From Owenia fusiformis (lineage: Eukaryota; Annelida; Polychaeta; Sabellida; Oweniidae), in NCBI GenBank assembly GCA_903813345.2, contig CAIIXF020000006.1, forward strand, positions 25,427,936 to 25,491,935: DNA of 64,000 bases. The letters run 5' to 3'. How positions within the stretch are numbered: position 1 is the first letter of the stretch; every line of letters starts with the position of its first letter. Shown here one piece after another: positions 56,915 through 64,000 of this stretch. The notes under the pieces are model-generated. The model had not been told where the DNA came from and did no database searches. It saw nothing but the letters and a program-made list of their open reading frames with translations. The position numbers and the translations under genes were made by a program.

Positions 56915-59745
56915 TAACTCGTCCAGGACAATTCTGATTAATAACATTTAATGAATTAAACTAGGTGAGCGTGTGTTGATTTTACATAAAATAACAATTG
57001 AAAATTAGCATCAAAAGCAATAATTCATTAAATTCTAAAGTTCACGATATTTGCACAACAATTGATAATTGATCATTAAGTAAAAAATGAACAAATAAAA
57101 ATGCATCACTGTAAATGCCAAACAATTCAAAGCAAATGAAAAACCAGATATATTTCTAATAAAATTACAGTAAAAATATCACTAAATGTTATGAAAACAT
57201 TATTAACTAACATCAAAAAGATATATAGTTTTTGGGTTCATCATTATATGAGTCAAGTCCAATGACTAATAAATATAATACTGCAGCACTGCTTCATGAT
57301 GTTGGTGAAGAAAAGCTACAAAATTCCAACTCTTATACGAGAGTATATGCAGACACAATTAGATTTCTGCCAAGATTTCTTGTTTTTGGAAATGCTGCCA
57401 ATAGTGACATTTTTTTAAAAAATCGAAAGATTGGAGAATGTAGAAAATTTACAAACAAAATAATCACAACATAATCTTTCATGAAATATTCCCTATAAAA
57501 CAGTTCCAACATGGCTCTTCGATCAAAATATTTGAACCCAGGCTGAAATGTGGCTGAGATGCCTAAAATCAGGCTGAAATGCCTGAAACCAGGCTAAAAT
57601 AAGAAAATGCCTGAATTTGGATAAAATATATAAGAATATGGACATTATTAAAAAATTGGACATCGGCCAATGATGTCATGGAAAAAACCAGTCTGTAAAA
57701 TAACTTTAAGTTTCTCATTATTCTAGCTCAAAATAATAAAGTTAGGTCATGTGATCTACATTCATTGTAGCTTTATCGTAAATCCTTGACTGCTACAATG
57801 TTATAAAATATATCATTTGACGACTTTGTTTAAAACTTAGCATTAATATTGGTGTGGGTGATGAGCATCTATTACTAGACTCCATAACTATATTCTACAA
57901 CTACTGCACATTAGAGTCAGAAATAGTTTTTGATGTATGATCAGGTTTCAATATTATTACAAGATATTATGGGTTAACTGAAGATGTGGAAAAACAAGAC
58001 TAATGATGAGATATTTATGTGCCAAGTTTGTAGTTGATGGTTAGCCTATAATAACAGCAGTGTATATGCCAATGATAACATATACATTTGGTTAGCAGGA
58101 ATCGATACGAAATTGTAGATGAGAAGACAGGAGGCGAATCAAAGACTGAAAAGATGGACAAATTACATGTAGCTATCTAGTGAATGAATTCTTGGACTTT
58201 TTTTGAAAATCAAGCCTGATTTTTCAATCATACTGTTAACTGTTTACACATGAAAGCCATATTTAAAAAAAAAAATGAAGCCTTATATTTAGAAGTCTAA
58301 AATAAAGAAATTCTTCAATTTTCTTGGGTCTACCTTATGCGGGGGGAGGGTGCATAAAACAAAGTGACTATACACATACAGTATACAGGAAATCGATTTT
58401 ACCATTTTTATTCATCCATTCTCATTACAACTGTAAGCAGTCAAATGAATCAAGATGCTAATCACACCAATTCCTCCTTTCCAATGATACCTTTATATGA
58501 GAAAGCACCCGAATGATGATGACGTAAGCTTCACTAGTATATTTATCCATCTCTATAAATTTCTTCATCTGCGTCAGGATCTTACATTTGTTTCAAGATG
58601 TTCCAGATGGACTTAGCTTCAATATCATGAAAGTACCATGAACCACCCGGATTCACACTCCAGGTTAATACCTTAATTACATTGGTACCTGGACCGCAGT
58701 CTGAACCAAATGAACTGTGAATTTACCCTGAGATCATCCCCTTGTAAGCCCCCCTCTCACGAGGACTGATAAATCGAAATCAGAAACCACTGCAGAGCCA
58801 TCATATTCACTTGTCACAAGTGAACCCCCCCTGGAATTTTTCAAAAAGTGAACCCCCTGGCAAATCCTGGCTACGGGGCTGATTGTGGTATCAACACTAC
58901 TACAGAAATAGGGCTAATCACATTCTAATCTATTGAACCCTCTGTTATATCATAGAAAGAGCCAGAGCTGTTGATACCATAATGGCTTAATCAGGTAATC
59001 TCTCATTAGATTAGGATATTTACTACACATGTGTCTACAATTTCAATTAACGATTTGATGATACTGCAATATTTCATGAAAAATAATTTGATATCTGATA
59101 GCATGATACAATTAAACAATTTAATCAGCAAACATTTAATATCTAAACTGGTCAATTAATACAGAACAATAACACAAATTAACGATTTCTAGGACATTTG
59201 AACACTTTACAAAATATAATTAGATATCTGATAGCGAGAGATTAAAAACAATATAACATGGGTATGTATGTTTGATATATTGGTGTGAAACAACAAAATA
59301 ATGCAATTGTTGGTATAGTAATAGGAACTAAAGAATTTGGTCATATGTTATACAATAATACAATATAACAATTAGTGCTAATACAATAAAATGTAATGCG
59401 AATTAGCCGACTTGGCATCATTGCAAATGAAGTTTATATCTTTGAAAATAACAAATCTCCTACAAATTCCTAAAACTGGAGCTAGGTTACTTTGTGCAGA
59501 ATTTCAATTGATTGCAAAATATCTGGCACATCTCTTTCACATACATTTCTTAATTGGTGCTTGATAACAATACTTTGTAATGCACAAATAATACACATAC
59601 ACTGCCATTATGCTTAATATAATTTCTTACAACAAAGAACAAGCTCAAATAAAATGCTGTACCATGATGTTCCCCATCTTAATCCATCAAGGTATTTCAT
59701 ATGACTGAAAGAATACACTGGTTTAACAGAGCAGCAGTGATCTCC
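56915..59745. other. gene-free stretch with MITE fragment
   Basis: AT-rich. A fragment of the CAGGCCCG MITE sits at about 58820-58882. A dispersed segment at 59679-59735 matches 5797-5870. An 80-codon frame at 57232-57474 has no recognisable domain. Confidence 0.4.
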
Positions 59746-59941
59746 CAGGCCCGTAGCCAGGGGGGGTTCGGGTGGTTCGGGCGAACCCCCCCTGGCCAAA
59801 ATTTCTTTCAAAATCATGCAGTTTTTCACCATTCTGACAATTTTTTGAGTGATTTTTGGCCAAATTTGCCAAAGTGAACCCGCCCCCTAGAATTTTTTGG
59901 AAAAATGAACCCCCCCTTGGTAAATTCTGGCTACGGGCCTG
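59746..59941. mobile_element. CAGGCCCGTAGCCAG-type MITE with 5-bp target duplication
   Basis: Perfect 15-bp terminal inverted repeats (CAGGCCCGTAGCCAG / CTGGCTACGGGCCTG) flanked on both sides by TCTCC (59741-59745 and 59942-59946), an intact target duplication. Confidence 0.9.
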
Positions 59942-59946
59942 TCTCC

Positions 59947-60039
59947 CCAGCATTAAACCAAGTAAGATTACAACAGATGCTTTCAGGGAGCTGTCACATA
60001 TTCCAATCAATACAGCTATAAGTTCAAGTGCCCTGGATG
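59947..60039 (-). CDS. candidate exon, hydrophobic segment, disrupted by MITE
   Basis: The minus strand has a good acceptor (TTTATTTATTCATATTTAG) followed by an open stretch with ALELIAVLIGICDSSLKASV and VILLGLMLG, like part of a membrane helix. The frame runs into the MITE inserted at 59946, and no clear donor is seen before it. It may be a real exon, an exon broken by the insertion, or chance. Confidence 0.3.
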
Positions 60040-61275
60040 CTAAATATGAATAAATAAAATATGAAAGGATCATAATAAAATATATTCAGATGAAAAATGT
60101 TTACAAATATTCTATAATTGAAACCATAAGTACAAGCATTTGTATTATTGAATTGCACTGCATTGCATTTTATTTTTATTTAGCCTATTAATGTGAGCAA
60201 TACCCCACTGGCATGTTCTGTGTTAAACTCTAAGAAGAAACACTTGAAGACCCGACAAAAATCAATAAAAAAATAGACATTCAATCATCAACACTCAAAT
60301 CATATTAAATATTCTAAAACACCAGGAAACTTATAACCGGATACTTCAATTTAATCACGATTTATTCGTAGACTATGTCAAACAAGCACACAACAAACCT
60401 TACACATGGGAACGAAGCATCACGGAAAAGTATTCAACATTGATTATAAATATGACCATCCAATCAATGCTTACTATCACTGCAAGCAATTCGACACACA
60501 AGCAGCAAGCTTGCAATCTAACTGGACTCAACATCTGATACGGATGTATATTATTAGCGGATATCAACCATCAAGTAAGTGAATTGATTCAATTTCTACA
60601 AATAGAGCACACTCATTCCATTGATGGATAGATTTGACAGCACTGCTGAACATAAGGTAACTTAAACTACATGTGAATGTATATATAAGTAACTATATTT
60701 ATAAACTTCATCTATTGATGTTTCTGGAACCAGAAAATATCAATTTTTCTACTCTGCTTGATGTGAAATTGGTAATATAATACCATTTATAGTTTTTTAT
60801 CCAATTAGTTATTACAAAGAGCAATCATATAAATTCAATTAACATGATCAAAATATCAATAATATCAACAATTGGTAATAAAACATATGTAATTTGAAAC
60901 AGCAATTTCATCTCATTGAAGGGGGATGTTCAAAAACATTGTGGATAATCGGTAAGTAAATATCTATTTATAGGAGAATAAGACCAGGATATATTAAAGC
61001 TGGACTTCGCTCCGAAACGCAATCTTGGGTTGTTTCGGGGGTGAACTTTATCATTTTGAGCTTAATGAAAGATTATAGAATGATGAACAAATGGGGCAAA
61101 TCTTGTGTAGAAATACTTACGATAAATGTGTCATTTCAAAGATTTTTCATTGAATTTGCTTCAATCGGAGCCGGCGATATGATTTTGGAAAGGTTTCTAA
61201 ATGAAGAACGTGACGTCACTTCCGAATCTTAGCATTCAAAATAAGTAGCGTTTAATTACTTCCACCATTCATAAT
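60040..61275. other. gene-free stretch
   Basis: No supported gene. A GC-richer block at about 61000-61230 (GACTTCGCTCCGAAACGC ... GTGACGTCACTTCCGAATC) leads into the tRNA-like sequence and may belong to one repeat with it. Confidence 0.4.
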
Positions 61276-61346
61276 AATATGGTGGTGTAGCGGTAGAATC
61301 CTCGCTTAGCTCGCGGGAGGCCAGGGTTCGAATCCCGCATTCGCCT
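61276..61346 (+). pseudogene. tRNA-like sequence (Gly-tRNA-related body, AGC anticodon loop)
   Basis: 71 nt aligning in length and position with a metazoan tRNA-Gly: TGGTGGTGTAGCGGTAGAAT matches the D-arm region. The anticodon stem CTCGC/GCGGG is fully paired around a TTAGCTC loop (anticodon AGC, formally Ala). B box GGTTCGAATCC is perfect. The acceptor stem (AATATGG / ATTCGCC) does not pair and the T stem has two mismatches. A TTTTT terminator follows. Best read as a tRNA pseudogene or the head of a tRNA-derived SINE. Confidence 0.6.
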
Positions 61347-62097
61347 TTTTATTTTTTTAACTAAATGATTGTTGTTTGATATTACGCAGAAAAAAACAAT
61401 TTTTATTTACATAAACTTTATATTAGAGCTTGAAAATGTAAAAACAATATATGTCAACATATTTTGTTTTGGAGCGATGTGCAGGTTTAATCATAGTGAG
61501 ACAAGGTATATCAAAAAATGTCAGTTTGAACAAAAACTGACCTTTTTTTATTCATTATACAAAGAAATCTTTAAAAAGTCAAAAACCATTAAGATAATCT
61601 TTGGCACACAGATTAAACAGCATAAAAACTAATCAGTTCTAGATTTTTATACAAATAAGTGACACTGAAAATCTCAAATCAATCTGTAAAGCGGTTTGTC
61701 TGGAAATGTGATATTCCACCCGCAAACCCACCCACCTGCCAAGCTAATGACAATACAGTAAAACCTGTGTAAATTGAACATTTTTTTGCAGAGAAAAAAC
61801 GTTCAGTGTTGGTAGGTGTTCACTACAGAGAGAGTAATTTATACAGAAGTCAGCAGAGTATGTGTGGAGGAAGGGTGTCTACTTGAGCAGAGAGAGAGAG
61901 TGGTGTTCACTAAGACAGGTTTTCTATATTATACTTTTTAGGTATGATGATAACAAGGCATTAAAGTGAGAAAATCACCACCTTGAAAAGTGGAGTGATT
62001 GATACAGACACCGATGCTGAATTTCTCGGCAGTGACCTAAAAATTATCAAGAAAATGAATTACAAATGGAAATGAACACATTATATCTATCATGTAC
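61347..62097. other. gene-free stretch with two dispersed repeats
   Basis: A GTGGAACACC-family relative lies at about 61755-61925 (ACAGTAAAACCTG start) and a TCACCACC-family relative at about 61972-62040. Confidence 0.5.
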
Positions 62098-62223
62098 CTT
62101 ATCCATGTCACTGTCATTAATAAATTCAAACATGACAAAAAACATCTCTTCGTAGATGTAAGGAGCAGCTATGCATGGAAGAATGATTACATTTGACTGA
62201 CATACCCATTCATCTAACAACAT
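62098..62223 (-). CDS. candidate exon, unidentified protein
   Basis: Minus-strand block of exactly 42 codons, phase 0 at both ends, between a CATCCAAG acceptor and an AAG|GTACAT donor. The peptide contains WVCQSNVIILPCIAAPYIYE and ends FINDSDMDK; its amino acid mix is not that of AT-rich noise. The frame is also open upstream of the acceptor, so the exon may be longer. I do not recognise the family. It is on the same strand as the candidate exons at 59947, 18904, 17801, 7722 and 5265. Confidence 0.45.
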
Positions 62224-62611
62224 CTTGGATGTTTGCAAGATATTTATCATAATTATCAGATAAAAATTGATCTTTTCCATAACTCAGAGCACTATTAATA
62301 AGCGCTCACAAGATACTAATTTTTTTCATTATTCAGTCGAAGAATAGAGATATTTCGACACGGCTCTGTTCCCTATAATTATGAATCAGCAAAACAAGAC
62401 AACAACAGTCAACACAAACCTGTTTTCATTTCTCTAGAGCTCTATCACTGAACACTAAGAGTATATTAATCGCATTATTGAACAACGATTTCCAATAGGC
62501 TTGTTTTTCATTAGAATTTGCACAAACGAGACAAGACACTGCGTTATTTATACAATTCTTTGAGGACAGCTGATGGAATATAAATCAAAGATTTTAATAC
62601 ATTAATCATCA

Positions 62612-62996
62612 GAACTAGTGTTTAAGTTATCAAAGATAATATTTTTTCTGAAAAATATCAGCCATTTTGAATTAAGTAGCCATATTGAAAATTCTTCTCT
62701 CAAGCAGTGGTCCTACACCTATAATGCTTAAAGGCAGGGCTCCACTATAAAAGCAGAAAGTCAGTTAGAAAATGAAGTAATAGCATGTTTGAATTTTAAA
62801 TGTCTACAGAATCTGACACCTAAAACCTGTTTTTCCATATATCTCTAGTATTTTTGCACAGAATCAGCTAAATTTTGTCACAATTATTCATGAATATATT
62901 CTGAATCAGATGGTCATTATATTTTTAAATAGTAGTACCTATCTGGGTTAAATTTGACGATGGCTTCTCTATATCCCCCTGGAACTTCAATGGGAT
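62612..62996. mobile_element. AACTAG-type foldback element, degraded copy 3
   Basis: AACTAGTG-TTTAAGTTATCAAAGA, GCCATTTTGAATTAAG and GCCATATTGAAAATTC match the inside of copy 1. CTTCTCTATATCCCCCT then TGGGATAA match its right end. The middle (about 62740-62930) is unrelated. Confidence 0.65.
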
Positions 62997-63803
62997 AATA
63001 ATAAACATATTGACCTCCTGATTCCATAGAATGAATGACAAAATAACTACTAAAAAGTAATACTCTGTGACAATCACCAGAAGAAGATGGGTGACATTTT
63101 CTAATACCCATTAAAATAAAATATTGCACCCATTAAGAAATAATGATATGATTTCTCAGTGTAGTGTAGGGGATGTCCTCTTAATGGAACTATCAACTAA
63201 GAAGATGAGGAACAGTCCCATCAACATTAAAAGGTAATACAAGACCTTTTATAATTATTTCATTGCAGATATTGAGTAGAAGGATCGTGCAGAGTTTATC
63301 AACTAAGACGGGATGGGGATGATTCCTAGAACGACTTAATGGTAACATAAATCTGTACAGTAATACAATGTTATGATTCTTTCATTTCAGAAACAAATGC
63401 GGACAAATTAGACACGAGCTTCGTTAGCGAAATTGAGATGACTCAACTACATGTAACTCAACTACATTGAACACCTGGAGAATCAATAAATAAAGAATAC
63501 AAATACATCAGGGATTTTCCGATACTAATTCTCTATGTGAATTTGAGATACTGACATCACGGATGTAAAGATTAATTAATTGTACTGTCTATCAACTTCC
63601 ATTAACTCGAGCATATATACTCTCAAACCAAACTGAATTTGATGTGAGATACAATAGAAAATGATTTCATGTTTTATGAAACTATTCATAAACACAATAC
63701 AGTTATAGTAATTTCATATAAAACCACTCTTGGGGAAATTATAGTTTTTGGAAAACTGAAGGAATATTGTGAAATATCTAATTGATCCTAAAGTCACAAG
63801 AAA
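62997..63803. other. gene-free stretch upstream of GPCR E
   Basis: AT-rich presumed 5' flank; no motif assigned. Confidence 0.4.
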
Positions 63804-64000
63804 ATGGCGATAACAAATGTGACGTTTTCAACGATAGACACCAATGGCAGTTATGGACCAAAAATACAGCCTATGGATGACGATAATGGCAGTTCCCGTA
63901 ATGAATTCGATCCAGTGGATTATCCTGATACAGCGAGACTTGTGACAATTATAGGTGGCGCTATTATACTGCTTGGTGGATTATTCTTGAACTCCATGAC
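63804..64000 (+). CDS. class A GPCR, fifth family member, 3' truncated by window (GPCR E)
   Basis: The ATG at 63804 opens a frame that runs to the window end (65 codons visible). The N terminus has an NVT and further N-x-S/T glycosylation sites and an acidic stretch. It then shows FDPVDYPDTA directly before TM1, the same pre-TM1 pattern as EPEAYP (GPCR C) and TPQDYP (GPCR D). TM1 ends LFLNSM, with the Asn of the conserved TM1 position. It is therefore most likely another receptor of the same cluster, closest to C and D. Whether it is intact cannot be seen. Confidence 0.7.
   Translation, partial: MAITNVTFSTIDTNGSYGPKIQPMDDDNGSSRNEFDPVDYPDTARLVTIIGGAIILLGGLFLNSM

Noticed and set aside
57232-57474. 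80-codon plus-strand frame
   Set aside because: No domain, no splice context and no start context; left uncalled.

Overview
This window looks like nuclear DNA of an invertebrate animal, most likely a marine spiralian (mollusc, annelid, nemertean or brachiopod type) or another non-vertebrate metazoan. The grounds are AT-rich sequence, GT-AG introns, intronless class A GPCR genes, a secreted phospholipase A2-like gene, tyrosine-recombinase (DIRS-order) retrotransposons, many short foldback transposons and abundant minisatellites. The species cannot be named from the sequence alone. Layout: 1-2.5 kb holds the gag and RT-RNaseH part of a DIRS-order retrotransposon cut by the window edge. 3.4-7.7 kb is repeats plus two candidate minus-strand exons. 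8-30 kb carries four intact intronless rhodopsin-like GPCR genes in alternating orientation (8074-9198 +, 14062-16110 -, 23429-24457 +, 29041-30033 -), separated by foldback elements, minisatellites and two more candidate minus-strand exons. 30-33.5 kb is repeats, including a 650-bp tetranucleotide array. 33.5-34.6 kb is a three-exon secreted PLA2-like gene. 36-44 kb is mainly tandem arrays (55-, 160- and 88-bp units). 48.8-54.2 kb is a complete, apparently very young Ngaro-type retrotransposon with perfect split direct repeats. 55-63 kb is a MITE-rich zone with two candidate minus-strand exons and a tRNA-like sequence. At 63.8 kb a fifth GPCR of the same family begins and is cut by the window end.

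The functional core is a local GPCR cluster. All four full receptors share W-G-x-F after TM4 and C-S in ECL2, as in moody/tre1/melatonin-receptor-like GPCRs, yet none has the D/E of the DRY motif, and the TM7 NPxxY motif degrades stepwise across the copies. The candidate exons with plausible splice sites are all on the minus strand, so a long intron-rich gene (one exon resembles the UHRF1BP1/BLTP3 lipid-transfer family) may enclose some of the receptor genes in its introns. The rest is mobile DNA and its by-products. Most notable are the intact Ngaro-type element and a family of AACTAG-initiated foldback elements with internal tandem repeats.
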